A stretch of DNA of 64,000 nt from AP-15 sp963733945 (lineage in GTDB: Bacteria; Pseudomonadota; Alphaproteobacteria; ATCC43930; CGMCC-115725). The stretch is taken from the NCBI GenBank assembly GCA_963733945.1, contig CAVTFD010000038.1:1-64000 (forward strand). Direction: 5' to 3'. The position numbers were made by a program, and so were the translations under genes. Position 1 is the first letter of the stretch. The number at the start of each line of letters is the position of its first letter. The notes beneath the pieces were generated by a model, which ran no database searches, was not told the DNA's origin, and was given only the letters and a program-made list of their open reading frames with translations. This document shows, piece by piece, positions 34,668 to 44,491 of the stretch.

Positions 34668-37525
34668 CACCCGGTGCTCGCCGCGCGCGCGACTGCGGCG
34701 GCGGAATCGACCACCTCGGCGCAGCGGCGGCACAGATCGGCGTGGACCGGCGCCTGCCCGACTTCGGGCAGCACGCGCCAGCAGCGCTCGCAGCGCTCGC
34801 CCGGCGCCGACGACACCCGAACCCCGATGTCGGGGAGATCGGGCAGGGTGAAGGCGCCCTCCGGAACCGGAGCCGGCCGGACCGTGGCGGCCGAGGTGAT
34901 GCACAGCTCGGCCAGGTCGACATCGGCAACGAGATCCGCGAGCCGGTCGGGGACAAACACCTCGACCGCGGCCTGCAGGCTCGAACCCAGCCGTTTCGCA
35001 CCGCGCTCGAGTTCGATCGCGCCGGTGACGACGCGGCGCAGATCGCGCAGCGTCGCCCAGCGCTCGGCCAACGCCGGGTCGAGCCAACCGGCCGGCACCT
35101 CGGCGAACAGCTCGAGATGGACGCTGCGCTCCGGGGCGTCGCCGTGGCGGGCGAGCCAGGCCTCTTCGGCGGTGAAGCAGGTAACCGGCGCTAGCCAGCG
35201 CACCAGGCAGTCGAAACAGCGATCGAGCACGGTGCGCACCGCCCGCCGCCGCATGTCGTCGGGCGCGTCGCAATAGAGCCGGTCCTTGCGGATGTCGAAA
35301 TAAAATGCCGACAGATCGGCCGCGCAGAAATTATAGAGCGCGGTGAACATGCCGTGGAAATCGAACGCCTCGACCGAACGGCGGATCAGCGCATCGAGTT
35401 CCGCGAGCCGGTGCAGGACCCAGCGCTCGAGGTCGGGCATCGCCTCAATGCCGACCGCCTCCTCAGGCGCAAAGTCGTCGAGCGCGCCCAACAGGTAGCG
35501 CAGGGTGTTTCGCAGGCGGCGGTAGACATCGCTCTGATGCTTGAGGATCTCCGGGCCGATGCGCAGGTCCTCGGAATAGTCGGAGCCGACCACCCACAGG
35601 CGCAGGATGTCGGCGCCGCTCTGCTGCATCACCTCCTGCGGAGCGACGACATTGCCGAGCGATTTCGACATCTTGCGGCCTTCTTCGTCGAGCACGAAGC
35701 CGTGGGTCAGCACCGCGTCGTAAGGGGCGCGGCCGCGGGTCCCGCAGGCTTCGATCAACGAGGAGTTAAACCAGCCGCGATGCTGGTCCGAGCCTTCGAG
35801 ATAAAGCGAGGCCGGCCAGCGCAGCTCCGGCCGCTGCTCGAGGACAAAGGCGTGGGTCGAGCCCGAATCGAACCATACCTCAATGATATCCGTGACCTTT
35901 TCCCACTCCGCCGGGTCGTGGGCGTTGCCGAGAAACTGCGACGCATCGGCGCTGAACCAGACGTCCGAGCCCTCGCGCTCGACCGCGGCGGCGACGCGCT
36001 CGACGACCGACGGGTCGCGCAATGGCTCGCCGGTCTCGCGATGAGTGAAGACCGCGATCGGCACGCCCCAGGCGCGCTGGCGCGACACGCACCAATCGGG
36101 CTTGCCCGCGACCATCGCCTCGATGCGGTTGCGGGCCTGCGGCGGGACCCAGCGGGTCTCGGCGATCGCCGCCAGCGCCTTTTCGCGCAACCCATTCGCC
36201 GTCATGCTGATGAACCATTGCGGCGTGTTGCGAAAGATCAACGGCGCCTTCGACCGCCAAGAATGCGGGTAGGAATGGACGAGCACGCCCCGCGCCAATA
36301 AACCGCCCGCGGCGTCGATCGCGGCGATCACCGCGTCGTTCGCGTCGCCGGGCTTGCCGTTTGGCCGATAGACTGTGCGGCCGGCGAACAATGGCACGCC
36401 CGGCAGATAGACCCCGTCGGGTCCGACCGTTTCGGGCACCGGCAAACCATTCGCTTGGCCGAGGTCGAAATCGTCGGCGCCGTGGCCGGGAGCGATGTGG
36501 ACGAGGCCGCTCCCCTGGTCGGATTCGACAAAGCTTGCCGCCAGCAACGGCACGTCGAATTCGTAGCCCCGGCCGGCGAGCGGATGACGCGCGACCGTTC
36601 CGGCGAGAGCCGCGCCGGGAAACCGCTCGAGCACCGAATAGGCCTCGATCCCGCCATTCGCCGCGACCTGATCGGCCAACGATGCAGCGACGAGCAGGGT
36701 CTCGCCAGGCTGCGCCCGGCTGCCTTCCGCCGCCCGCTCGACACGGATCGCGACGTAATCGAGCGCCGCGCTGAACGCGATCGCACGGTTGCCGGGCAGG
36801 GTCCAAGGCGTCGTCGTCCAGATCAGCGCTGCCGCGTCGGCAAGCGCCGGCAGACCGGTCGTGACGATCGGGAAGCGAACCCAGACCGTTGTCGATTTGT
36901 GGTCGTGATACTCGACCTCGGCCTCAGCGAGCGCCGTCTGTTCGACCACCGACCACAAGACCGGCTTCGAGCCGCGGTAAAGCCCGCCATTGACCAGAAA
37001 CTTGCCGATCTCGCGGACGATCTGCGCCTCGGCCGAATAGGCCATTGTCGTATAGGGATTGGCCCAATCGCCGATAACGCCCAGGCGCTCGAACTCGGCC
37101 TTCTGCACCTCGATCCAATGGGTGGCGAACTCGCGGCATTCGCGGCGAAACTGATCGGCCGGAACGCTGTCTTTCGACATTTTCTTCGCCCGGTATTTCT
37201 CCTCGATCATCCACTCGATCGGCAGGCCGTGGCAGTCCCAGCCCGGTACATAGGGCGCATCCTTGCCCAGCATCTGCTGCGAGCGGTTGACCACGTCCTT
37301 CAGGATCTTATTCAGCGCATGACCGATATGGAGATGGCCGTTGGCATAGGGCGGGCCGTCATGCAGGACGAATTTCTCCCGGCCCTGCGAGCCCTCCCGC
37401 AGCCGTCGATAAAGGTCCATCGCTGCCCAGCGCGCCAGGATCAGCGGCTCGCGCTTCGGCAGATCGCCCCGCATCGGGAAGTCAGTCTTGGGCAAGAAAA
37501 CGGTCGGACGATAATCCGTGGGCAT
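34667..37525 (-). CDS. ileS: Isoleucyl-tRNA synthetase
   Basis: A 952-residue class I synthetase. The HIGH motif appears in GHLHIGHALNKIL and KMSKS in EEGRKMSKSLGNVV. The editing domain (CP1) lies between them, with TTPWTLPGNRAIAFS. The C-terminal zinc-binding part has ERCERCWRVLPEVG and CRRCAEVV. Length is normal for the bacterial type. ATG 37525. It lies between a cyclase gene and lspA; ribF-ileS-lspA is a conserved proteobacterial order, here interrupted. Confidence 0.97.
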   Translation of the reverse strand: MPTDYRPTVFLPKTDFPMRGDLPKREPLILARWAAMDLYRRLREGSQGREKFVLHDGPPYANGHLHIGHALNKILKDVVNRSQQMLGKDAPYVPGWDCHGLPIEWMIEEKYRAKKMSKDSVPADQFRRECREFATHWIEVQKAEFERLGVIGDWANPYTTMAYSAEAQIVREIGKFLVNGGLYRGSKPVLWSVVEQTALAEAEVEYHDHKSTTVWVRFPIVTTGLPALADAAALIWTTTPWTLPGNRAIAFSAALDYVAIRVERAAEGSRAQPGETLLVAASLADQVAANGGIEAYSVLERFPGAALAGTVARHPLAGRGYEFDVPLLAASFVESDQGSGLVHIAPGHGADDFDLGQANGLPVPETVGPDGVYLPGVPLFAGRTVYRPNGKPGDANDAVIAAIDAAGGLLARGVLVHSYPHSWRSKAPLIFRNTPQWFISMTANGLREKALAAIAETRWVPPQARNRIEAMVAGKPDWCVSRQRAWGVPIAVFTHRETGEPLRDPSVVERVAAAVEREGSDVWFSADASQFLGNAHDPAEWEKVTDIIEVWFDSGSTHAFVLEQRPELRWPASLYLEGSDQHRGWFNSSLIEACGTRGRAPYDAVLTHGFVLDEEGRKMSKSLGNVVAPQEVMQQSGADILRLWVVGSDYSEDLRIGPEILKHQSDVYRRLRNTLRYLLGALDDFAPEEAVGIEAMPDLERWVLHRLAELDALIRRSVEAFDFHGMFTALYNFCAADLSAFYFDIRKDRLYCDAPDDMRRRAVRTVLDRCFDCLVRWLAPVTCFTAEEAWLARHGDAPERSVHLELFAEVPAGWLDPALAERWATLRDLRRVVTGAIELERGAKRLGSSLQAAVEVFVPDRLADLVADVDLAELCITSAATVRPAPVPEGAFTLPDLPDIGVRVSSAPGERCERCWRVLPEVGQAPVHADLCRRCAEVVDSAAAVARAASTG

Positions 37526-37703
37526 CGGAAATCCCTGGATAAGAGGAAAAAGCGAAAGCGTCCCGATCCTCAGACGAGGACCGGGCCGATAATTCGCGAT
37601 ATCCAGGTGCGACGCAGAAACATGGCGGACATATAACAGCCTCCCCAGTCAAATTCGAGGGGTAGTTGGCTGCGCCGAGGTTCGCAGAGGACCAGCGGTC
37701 CGC

Positions 37704-38957
37704 TCAGTCCTTGCGCCAGTTCAAGGTGACGCTGCGCCCGTTACGAAAGCTGCCGGTGGCGTCGATCCGCCCGTCGCGCAACTTGCCGACCAGATCGATG
37801 ACCGCGAAGCGGGACCCGTCGGCCCGCTTCGTGTGCATGTGGATCGCGACATCGCCAGCGCGGGTAACATCGCCCGCAAGATATACCGTCGCGCCGGAAA
37901 TGCGGCCGGGCCACTGACCCGAGATCGTCCTGTTCCTGACGACCGCTTGCGCCCGGAAGCAGCGGGCCGGGTCGGTCTCGCCCGGACCGAAGCAGATGGG
38001 GCCCCCATAGACCCCGGTCGGGTCACCGGCGGAGGCGGGCTTGGACAGGGCTGCCGGACTGGGCGGCAGATCAGGCTGAGGCGGTGCGACCTGGGGCGGG
38101 GCCGTGACGGCTGCTAGTTGCGTGGCCTCGCTCCTCTTGCGGTTCTCTTCGGCGAGATGATTGGCCTCGCTGTCGATGCGCTTCTGCTCGGCCAACGCCT
38201 TCTGTTGCGCCGCTTTGGCCGCTTGGTCCGCCATCTTTTGGGCAGCCACAGCGGCTGCGTGCGCGGCTTCGGCTCGGCTGCGCCGGTAATCCGAATAGCC
38301 CCAAACGCCAGCCCCGGCCGCCGCCAGCAGCAGGACGATCGCGGCGGCGGCCCATACCCGTCCGGCGCCAAGGCGGCGCTTGAGGGCTGGCGCCGGCAAT
38401 ATCCCCAGGCCGTCGGCTTCGGCGATCGCAAAGGTGCGGACCGGCTGAGGGATATTCTTGTAGCTCATCTCTCCGAGCGGGGTGAACGACAAGGACAGTT
38501 TGTTGCGGATCTGATCGTAGACACTCCCGGCGATGCAGACGCCGCCGGGCTCCGCCGCCCCTTGCAGCCGTGCGGCCACGTTGACGCCATCGCCGAGCAG
38601 ATCCTGGCCCTGCACCATGACGTCGCCGAGATTGACCCCGATACGAAACCTGACCTGCCGTTCTTCGGGCAGTTGATCGTTGCGGGTGCGCAGCGCCGCT
38701 TGGATCTCGGTGGCGCAGCGTACCGCTTCGACCGCACTGCCGAACTCCGCCAGGATGGCGTCTCCGGCGGTGTTGAACACGCGGCCCCGGTGCAGTTCCA
38801 CGAGCTTTTCGAACACTTCCTTGTGTCCGCGGAAGGTTCGCAGGGTGAGTTCCTCGTCCTCGGCCATCAGCCGGCTGTAAGCGGCGACATCCGCCGACAG
38901 GATCGTCGCCAGCTTGCGTTCGAGGTCCGGGGTCGCCGGGCTGTCGCTGTCGGCCAC
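37704..38957 (-). CDS. Class III adenylate/guanylate cyclase with TM anchor and C-terminal domain
   Basis: A 417-residue protein. The N-terminal ~170 residues are a cyclase catalytic domain: KLATILSADVAAYSRLM (metal Asp), VFNTAGDAILAEF (second metal Asp) and VNLGDVMVQGQDLLGDGVNV with VAARLQ (transition-state Asn/Arg). Next come a TM helix (about 203-222), a coiled coil rich in A/E/K/Q (about 230-280), a Pro-rich linker and a C-terminal domain (GDPTGVYGGPICFGPG...SGSFRNG-type strands), probably periplasmic. It makes cAMP or cGMP. The gene starts 9 nt after ribF and precedes ileS, breaking the usual ribF-ileS order. Confidence 0.9.
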   Translation of the reverse strand: MADSDSPATPDLERKLATILSADVAAYSRLMAEDEELTLRTFRGHKEVFEKLVELHRGRVFNTAGDAILAEFGSAVEAVRCATEIQAALRTRNDQLPEERQVRFRIGVNLGDVMVQGQDLLGDGVNVAARLQGAAEPGGVCIAGSVYDQIRNKLSLSFTPLGEMSYKNIPQPVRTFAIAEADGLGILPAPALKRRLGAGRVWAAAAIVLLLAAAGAGVWGYSDYRRSRAEAAHAAAVAAQKMADQAAKAAQQKALAEQKRIDSEANHLAEENRKRSEATQLAAVTAPPQVAPPQPDLPPSPAALSKPASAGDPTGVYGGPICFGPGETDPARCFRAQAVVRNRTISGQWPGRISGATVYLAGDVTRAGDVAIHMHTKRADGSRFAVIDLVGKLRDGRIDATGSFRNGRSVTLNWRKD

Positions 38958-38966
38958 CAGTATTCT

Positions 38967-39977
38967 CTATCCGATCGGCGGGGTGGCGGCGAGGATCTCG
39001 CGGGCGCGCGCGGCGTCGGCGGCGATCTGCGCTTTCAGGGCGTCGAGCCCGGCGAATTTCTGCTCGGGGCGGATGAAGTCCACGAACGCGACCCGCAGAT
39101 GGCGGCCGTAGAGATCGACGTCGACGTCGAAGAGATGGGCTTCGAGCCGTGGCTCGGGAGTGCCGACCGTCGGGCGCAGCCCGAGATTGGCGACGCCGTC
39201 GGTGGTGCGGCCGGCGAGCGGATCGTCCGGGCCGTCGCCCGAGACGCGAACGGCGTAAACGCCGAAGGCCGGTCGCAGATAGTCGTCGAGCCCGAGATTG
39301 GCGGTCGGAAAGCCGATGGTCCGCCCGCGCCGATCGCCGGTCGCGACGCGGCCGTCGATCTCCCAGAACCGGCCGAGCAGAGCCGCTGCCTCGCGCGGCT
39401 TGCCGGCCTTGAGCAGCTCGCGGATATGGGTCGAGGAATAGACCGTTTGGTCGGAGCCGCGAATCGGCTCGATGACGGTCACGGCAAAGCCGCGCTCCGT
39501 CCCGGCGGCGCGCAGAAAATCCGGGGTTCCGCGCCGGCTCTTGCCAAAGGTGCAGTCCCAGCCGACGACGACATGGGAAGCGCCGATCGCATCGACGATG
39601 ATCTCAGAGAGAAAATCCTCGGCGCTCTTGGCGGCAAAGCCGAGATCGAAATGCTGCACGAACAAAAGATCGACGCCGAGGCGCGCCAATTCGCGCTCCT
39701 TGACCCGGAACGGGGTCAGCCGGAACGGCTCGGTCGTGGGCGAAAATACACTACGCGGATGCGGCTCGAAGGTCAGCACCGCGATCGGCCGGTCGTGTTC
39801 GCGCGCCAGCTCGCGCACCCGCTCGATCAGCAACGCGTGGCCGCGATGCAAGCCGTCGAAATTGCCCATCGCCAGGACCGCGCCGCGCGGGTGGTGCGAT
39901 TGAGGGCCGGGATGTCGGACGACGCGGATCACGGGAGCAAGGCGGAACACAGCTTCATCAATAGCCAAGTGGCGCAA
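38967..39977 (-). CDS. ribF: Bifunctional riboflavin kinase/FAD synthetase
   Basis: A ~336-residue RibF. The FAD synthetase half has the nucleotidyltransferase motif VLAMGNFDGLHRGHALLIERV and VVVGWDCTFGKSRRGTPDFL plus SSTHIRELLKAG. The kinase half has GDRRGRTIGFPTANL, AFGVYAVRVSGDG and EAHLFDVDVDLYGRHLRVAF. It phosphorylates riboflavin to FMN and adenylates it to FAD. The start is uncertain: TTG 39977 is the longest choice, and GTG 39950 gives a more usual N-terminus. It is separate from ribB at 1.9-3 kb; no other rib genes are in view. Confidence 0.93.
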   Translation of the reverse strand: MRHLAIDEAVFRLAPVIRVVRHPGPQSHHPRGAVLAMGNFDGLHRGHALLIERVRELAREHDRPIAVLTFEPHPRSVFSPTTEPFRLTPFRVKERELARLGVDLLFVQHFDLGFAAKSAEDFLSEIIVDAIGASHVVVGWDCTFGKSRRGTPDFLRAAGTERGFAVTVIEPIRGSDQTVYSSTHIRELLKAGKPREAAALLGRFWEIDGRVATGDRRGRTIGFPTANLGLDDYLRPAFGVYAVRVSGDGPDDPLAGRTTDGVANLGLRPTVGTPEPRLEAHLFDVDVDLYGRHLRVAFVDFIRPEQKFAGLDALKAQIAADAARAREILAATPPIG

Positions 39978-40118
39978 AAATAACCCGATGGACCGCCGGA
40001 TGATAGCGGCTCGCGCAACGAAGCCGCATGTCCGCAGGTCTCGTCCCGGCTGTCAGTCAGCAGCCCCGTTTTCGCTGCAATCCTCTATAGTCCTGTCGGA
40101 ACGGTCGGCGGAGGCGGG

Positions 40119-41756
40119 ATGGCCGTAGAGCGTGTGCCGCGCGAGCAGATGGAATACGACGTGGTCGTCGTCGGGGGCGGGCCCGCGGGCCTTGCCGCCG
40201 CGATCCGTCTGAAGCAGCTCGCCGCGGCGGCCGAGTGTGAGATTGCCGTCTGTGTCGTCGAGAAGGGCTCGGAGGTGGGCGCCCACATCTTGTCGGGTGC
40301 GGTGTTCGAGCCGCGGGCGCTCGACGAGTTGATCCCCGACTGGCGCGAGCGCGGTGCGCCGCTCGTCACCCCGGCGACCGAGGACCGGTTTCTGCTGCTG
40401 ACCCAATCCCGGGCGTTTCGGCTGCCGACCCCGCAGCAAATGAGAAATCGCGGCAACTACATCATCAGCCTCGGCAATCTCTGCCGCTGGCTGGCGCAGC
40501 AGGCCGAGGCGCTCGGGGTTGAAATCTATCCCGGCTTTGCCGCCGCCGAGGTGCTGTACGACGACGCCGGCCAGGTACGCGGGGTTGCGACCGGCGATAT
40601 GGGGATCGGCAAGGACGGCCGGCCGACCGACCGCTATCAGCCCGGGGTCGAGCTGGTCGCCAGGGAGACCTTGTTCGCCGAGGGGTGCCGCGGCTCCTTG
40701 ACCAAGACCCTGGTCGAACGGTTCCGGTTGCGCGATGGCGTCGATCCGCAGACCTATGCGATCGGCATCAAGGAATTGTGGGAAGTCGTACCAGAACAGC
40801 GCCAGCCGGGGCTCGTCATCCACACTATCGGCTGGCCGCTCGACACGGGCACCTATGGCGGCTCGTTCCTCTATCATCTCGAAGCCGGACAAGTCGCGGT
40901 CGGCTTCGTGATCGGGCTCGATTACCGCAACCCCTACTTAAATCCGTTCGAGGAATTTCAGCGCTTCAAGACACATCCGGCGATCCGCCCGTTCTTCGAG
41001 GGCGGGCGGCGCATCGCCTACGGCGCGCGCGCCTTGAACGAGGGCGGGTTCCAATCGATCCCGCGGCTCGATTTTCCGGGTGGTGCGCTGATCGGCTGCG
41101 CCGCCGGCTATGTCAACGTGCCCAAGATCAAGGGCAGTCACACCGCGATGAAGTCGGGGATGGTAGCCGCGGAGACCGTGTTGCGGCGCCTCGCCGGCGA
41201 TCAGGCCGCCTCGGTGCGACAGGCGCTCGAGCAGAGCTGGGTATGGGACGAGCTGCACCGGGTGCGCAACATCCGGCCGAGCTTCCGGTGGGGCCTCTAT
41301 GCCGGTCTCGCCTATTCGGCCTTCGACACCTACATCCTGCGCGGGGCGACCCCGTGGACCTTTCACAACCATGCCGACCACACGCAACTGATGCCGGCGA
41401 GCGCGGCGCGGCGGATCGAATACCCTAGGCCCGACGGCAAGGTCAGCTTTGACCGGTTGTCCTCGGTGTTCATTTCGAACACCAATCACGAGGAGGACCA
41501 GCCGGCGCATCTGCGGCTCCGCGATCCGGCAAAGGCGATAGAGGTCAACTATCGGCTCTACGATTCGCCGGAACAGCGCTATTGTCCGGCCGGCGTGTAT
41601 GAGATCGTGCAGCCATCCGAGGCGGTGGCCCCCTACTTGCAGATCAACGCGCAGAATTGCGTGCACTGTAAGACATGCGACATCAAGGACCCGGAGCAGA
41701 ATATTGACTGGGTCGTGCCTGAAGGTGGCGGCGGGCCCAATTATCCGAATATGTGA
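40119..41756 (+). CDS. Electron transfer flavoprotein-ubiquinone oxidoreductase
   Basis: A 545-residue inner-membrane-associated flavoprotein that passes electrons from ETF (fed by acyl-CoA and other dehydrogenases) to ubiquinone. The FAD motif DVVVVGGGPAGLAAAIRLK is at residues 14-32. The quinone/membrane region includes GWPLDTGTYGGSFLYHLE. The C-terminal [4Fe-4S] site is INAQNCVHCKTCDIKDPEQN, preceded by RYCPAGVYE for the fourth Cys. Length is normal. It is divergent from ribF and upstream of a TPR gene and ispE, a gene order common in this class. Confidence 0.96.
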   Translation: MAVERVPREQMEYDVVVVGGGPAGLAAAIRLKQLAAAAECEIAVCVVEKGSEVGAHILSGAVFEPRALDELIPDWRERGAPLVTPATEDRFLLLTQSRAFRLPTPQQMRNRGNYIISLGNLCRWLAQQAEALGVEIYPGFAAAEVLYDDAGQVRGVATGDMGIGKDGRPTDRYQPGVELVARETLFAEGCRGSLTKTLVERFRLRDGVDPQTYAIGIKELWEVVPEQRQPGLVIHTIGWPLDTGTYGGSFLYHLEAGQVAVGFVIGLDYRNPYLNPFEEFQRFKTHPAIRPFFEGGRRIAYGARALNEGGFQSIPRLDFPGGALIGCAAGYVNVPKIKGSHTAMKSGMVAAETVLRRLAGDQAASVRQALEQSWVWDELHRVRNIRPSFRWGLYAGLAYSAFDTYILRGATPWTFHNHADHTQLMPASAARRIEYPRPDGKVSFDRLSSVFISNTNHEEDQPAHLRLRDPAKAIEVNYRLYDSPEQRYCPAGVYEIVQPSEAVAPYLQINAQNCVHCKTCDIKDPEQNIDWVVPEGGGGPNYPNM

Positions 41757-41779
41757 CGCAGGCGGACGGATCGAGACAG

Positions 41780-43510
41780 ATGGGGATGAAAGTGATCGAG
41801 CAGCTACGGGCAGTGTGTGTCGCCGGGGCTTTGTTGACGCTCTTCGCGGGCGCCACCAGCATCGCCGCGCAAGGGACGGAGGAGCCGGCGATTTCGACGG
41901 ATACGGCATACGGCCCCTACTTGGCCGGGCGACACGCACAAGAGGAGCGCGACTATGGCAACGCCGCGTTGTGGTTCGAGGAAGCGTTAAAAGCGGATCC
42001 GCACTCGCCCGAATTGGTCAGCCGCACCTTTGACATGGAGGCGCAGGCCGGCCACTTCGACGCGGCCCGTCCGCTTGCCGACCAGGCCCTCAAGCTCGAT
42101 AGCTCCGACGCGGTCGCCGACCTCGTCCTATTGATCGACCGGGTCAAGGCGGGCGACAAAGCCGCCGCACTCGCTCGCGCAGAGGCCCTGCCGGACGATG
42201 GGCTGCACCGCTATGTCGGACCATTGGCTCGCGCCTGGATGCAAATGGCGACAGGTAATCTCGCGGGCGCCGACGCGGCGCTGCAGAATCTCGATAAATT
42301 CGACGGTTTTGCCCCGCTCAAATATTTCCAGCTCGGCCTGCTCTATGATTTTGCCGGAAAACCTGACAAGGCCGAAGAATATTATAAGCAGACTCTTAAC
42401 TCGACCGGGCAACTTAACTGGCGACTGACCGACGCTATGGCGAATTTTTATCAGCGTCACGGCCGTCGCGATCAAGCCGATGCAGTTTACAAGCGATTTA
42501 TCAAAGAGAACTCGGGCAGCGAGTTGGCTGAATCGATGCTGGCAGCCAAACCTGTCGGAATCCCAGCGCCGTTGATCGGTTCGGCTGAGGATGGCCTCGC
42601 CGAAGCTTTGTTCGATCTGGCCAGCGTCGTCAACCAGCCGGAAACGACGGACTTGGCTCTGCTCTATGTTCGTTGCGCGCTCGATTTGCGGCCGCATCTG
42701 GCCGTCGCCCAGCTGCTGCTCGCCGACATCCTAAGTGGCGAGAACAAGCCACAGGAAAGCCTCGACGTCCTTGCCGGGATCCCGGGGAACTCGCTCTATT
42801 CATGGTCGGCACGGTTGCGCGCCGCGGCCAATCTCGAAGCCCTCGATCGCGTCGAGGAAGCAGTCGCCGAGCTTCGCGCGATGGCTGCCAAGGAGCCGAG
42901 CCGGGCCAGCGCCGAGATTCAGCTGGGCGATCTGTTGCGCGGCCAGAAGCGCTTTTCCGAGGCAGCCGGCGCCTATAACGAAGCGATCCGGCGCCTCAAA
43001 GCGGTCGGCACGGCGCCCCACTGGGCGCTGTACTACAGTCGAGGCATCGCCTTCGAGCGATCGGGTCAATGGACCCTGGCGGAAGCCGACCTCGAGCATG
43101 CGCTCGAGCTCAAGCCCGATCAGCCGCTGGTGCTCAACTATCTCGGCTATTCGTGGATCGACCGTGGCGAAAAGCTGAAGCGCGGTCTGCAGATGATCGA
43201 GAAAGCGGTGGCGCTGCGGCCCGAGGACGGCTACATCGTCGACAGCCTCGGCTGGGCGCATTATCGGCTCGGCGACTATGCCAGCGCGGTCCAATATCTC
43301 GAAAAGGCGCTCGAGCTGGTGCCCAATGATCCGACGATCAACGATCATCTGGGCGACGCGTATTGGAAGAGCGGGCGGACGACCGAAGCCCGCTATCAAT
43401 GGCGGCAGGCCCTGCAGTTCAAACCCGACAAGGAAGACATCAAACCGATCGAGGCCAAGCTCGAAGGCGGGCTGCCGACCACCGCAACCACCCGGGCCGG
43501 CGGCGGCTGA
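41780..43510 (+). CDS. Secreted or periplasmic TPR-repeat protein
   Basis: A ~576-residue protein. A signal peptide (VAGALLTLFAGATSIAAQ) is followed by tandem tetratricopeptide repeats along nearly the whole length, clear examples being PYLAGRHAQEERDYGNAALW, YYSRGIAFERSGQWTLAEAD, NYLGYSWIDRGEKLKRGLQM and DSLGWAHYRLGDYASAVQYL. TPRs form protein-binding superhelices. ATG 41780 is used; a GTG at 41753 overlapping the ETF-QO stop would add nine residues. It ends 6 nt before ispE. Its role is not known; the location next to an essential isoprenoid gene is conserved rather than mechanistic. Confidence 0.88.
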   Translation: MGMKVIEQLRAVCVAGALLTLFAGATSIAAQGTEEPAISTDTAYGPYLAGRHAQEERDYGNAALWFEEALKADPHSPELVSRTFDMEAQAGHFDAARPLADQALKLDSSDAVADLVLLIDRVKAGDKAAALARAEALPDDGLHRYVGPLARAWMQMATGNLAGADAALQNLDKFDGFAPLKYFQLGLLYDFAGKPDKAEEYYKQTLNSTGQLNWRLTDAMANFYQRHGRRDQADAVYKRFIKENSGSELAESMLAAKPVGIPAPLIGSAEDGLAEALFDLASVVNQPETTDLALLYVRCALDLRPHLAVAQLLLADILSGENKPQESLDVLAGIPGNSLYSWSARLRAAANLEALDRVEEAVAELRAMAAKEPSRASAEIQLGDLLRGQKRFSEAAGAYNEAIRRLKAVGTAPHWALYYSRGIAFERSGQWTLAEADLEHALELKPDQPLVLNYLGYSWIDRGEKLKRGLQMIEKAVALRPEDGYIVDSLGWAHYRLGDYASAVQYLEKALELVPNDPTINDHLGDAYWKSGRTTEARYQWRQALQFKPDKEDIKPIEAKLEGGLPTTATTRAGGG

Positions 43511-43516
43511 GCGGCG

Positions 43517-44395
43517 ATGGCGGTCGCGGCCTTTGCCCCGGCAAAGGTCAATCTCTATCTGCATCTGATCGGAGTACGGGCGGACGGCTATCATCTGGTC
43601 GACAGCCTCGTCGCGTTTGTCGATATCGGCGATCGGGTCACCGCGGGAGCCTCCGCGGCGCTGACCCTGGAGATCGACGGGCCGCAGGCGGCCAGTCTCG
43701 CCGGTTTGGGCGAGGACAATCTGATGCTCCGCGCCGCGCGCCTGCTCGCCGGTCATGTCGGGATTGCCGCCTGCGGCGCCCTCCATCTGCAAAAGAACCT
43801 GCCTGTCGCCGCCGGCATCGGCGGCGGTTCGAGCGATGCGGCAGCGGCGCTGCGCGCGCTGTGCGCCTTGTGGCATGTGTCGGTCGACGAGGCGGATCTG
43901 CGCCGCCTTGGCGCCTGCCTTGGCGCCGACGTCCCGGCCTGCTTGCATGCGGGTACGGCCTGGATCGGCGGCATCGGCGAGGAGATCGAGCCTGAACCCT
44001 TATTGCCGACGGCCGGAATTGTGCTCGTCAATCCGCGGATCCCATTGCCGACCGCCGCGGTGTTCGCGGCCCGGCGCGGCCCGTTCGGCGAGACCGGCCG
44101 GTTTGCGCCGATGCCGCAGGATGCGGCTCGTCTCGCCGCGGTGTTGGGGCCGCTGCGCAACGACCTGACCACCGCCGCGATCGGCATCGCCCCCAAGATC
44201 GGCGCGGTGCTGGCGGCGCTCGCGCGGCTCCCCGGGGCTCTGATTGCGCGCATGAGCGGCAGCGGCGCCACCTGTTTCGCGCTGTTCGCCGACCGCCCGA
44301 AAGCCGAGCGGGCGCGCGCGGCAATCGCTAAGGCCGAGCCTGGATGGTGGTCTGCGGCCGGAGGGTTTGTTGCCGCCGAGCGGCTTTCCCGATAA
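43517..44395 (+). CDS. ispE: 4-diphosphocytidyl-2-C-methyl-D-erythritol kinase
   Basis: A 292-residue GHMP kinase of the MEP isoprenoid pathway; it phosphorylates CDP-methylerythritol. The substrate motif AFAPAKVNLYLHLIGVRADGYH is at the N-terminus (catalytic Lys/Asp region), the ATP glycine loop LPVAAGIGGGSSDAAAALRA is near residues 95-115, and the third GHMP motif ARMSGSGATCFALF is near 250. ATG 43517; it is tightly coupled to the TPR gene. The tRNA-Gln gene starts 21 nt downstream. Confidence 0.96.
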   Translation: MAVAAFAPAKVNLYLHLIGVRADGYHLVDSLVAFVDIGDRVTAGASAALTLEIDGPQAASLAGLGEDNLMLRAARLLAGHVGIAACGALHLQKNLPVAAGIGGGSSDAAAALRALCALWHVSVDEADLRRLGACLGADVPACLHAGTAWIGGIGEEIEPEPLLPTAGIVLVNPRIPLPTAAVFAARRGPFGETGRFAPMPQDAARLAAVLGPLRNDLTTAAIGIAPKIGAVLAALARLPGALIARMSGSGATCFALFADRPKAERARAAIAKAEPGWWSAAGGFVAAERLSR

Positions 44396-44416
44396 CTTGC
44401 CGCTGTTTGGGGCCGG

Positions 44417-44488
44417 TGGGGCGTAGCCAAGGGGTAAGGCAGCGGATTTTGATTCCGCGATTCGGAGGTTCGAATCCTCCCGCCCCAG
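44417..44488 (+). tRNA. tRNA-Gln(TTG)
   Basis: The acceptor TGGGGCG pairs with CGCCCCA, the D-arm begins TAGCCAAGGGGTAAGGC, and the anticodon stem GCGGA/TCCGC holds loop TTTTGAT (anticodon TTG). The T-arm is GGAGG-TTCGAAT-CCTCC. An encoded CCA follows (44489-44491). The gene lies at the boundary between core genes on its left and a mobile-looking segment on its right, so its 3' end is a plausible integration site. Confidence 0.97.
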
Positions 44489-44491
44489 CCA

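Noticed and set aside
34667..35273. Longer lspA start within ileS
   Set aside because: The 202 extra codons are an Arg/Ala-rich alternate frame of ileS; the coupled ATG at 34667 gives a normal-length LspA.
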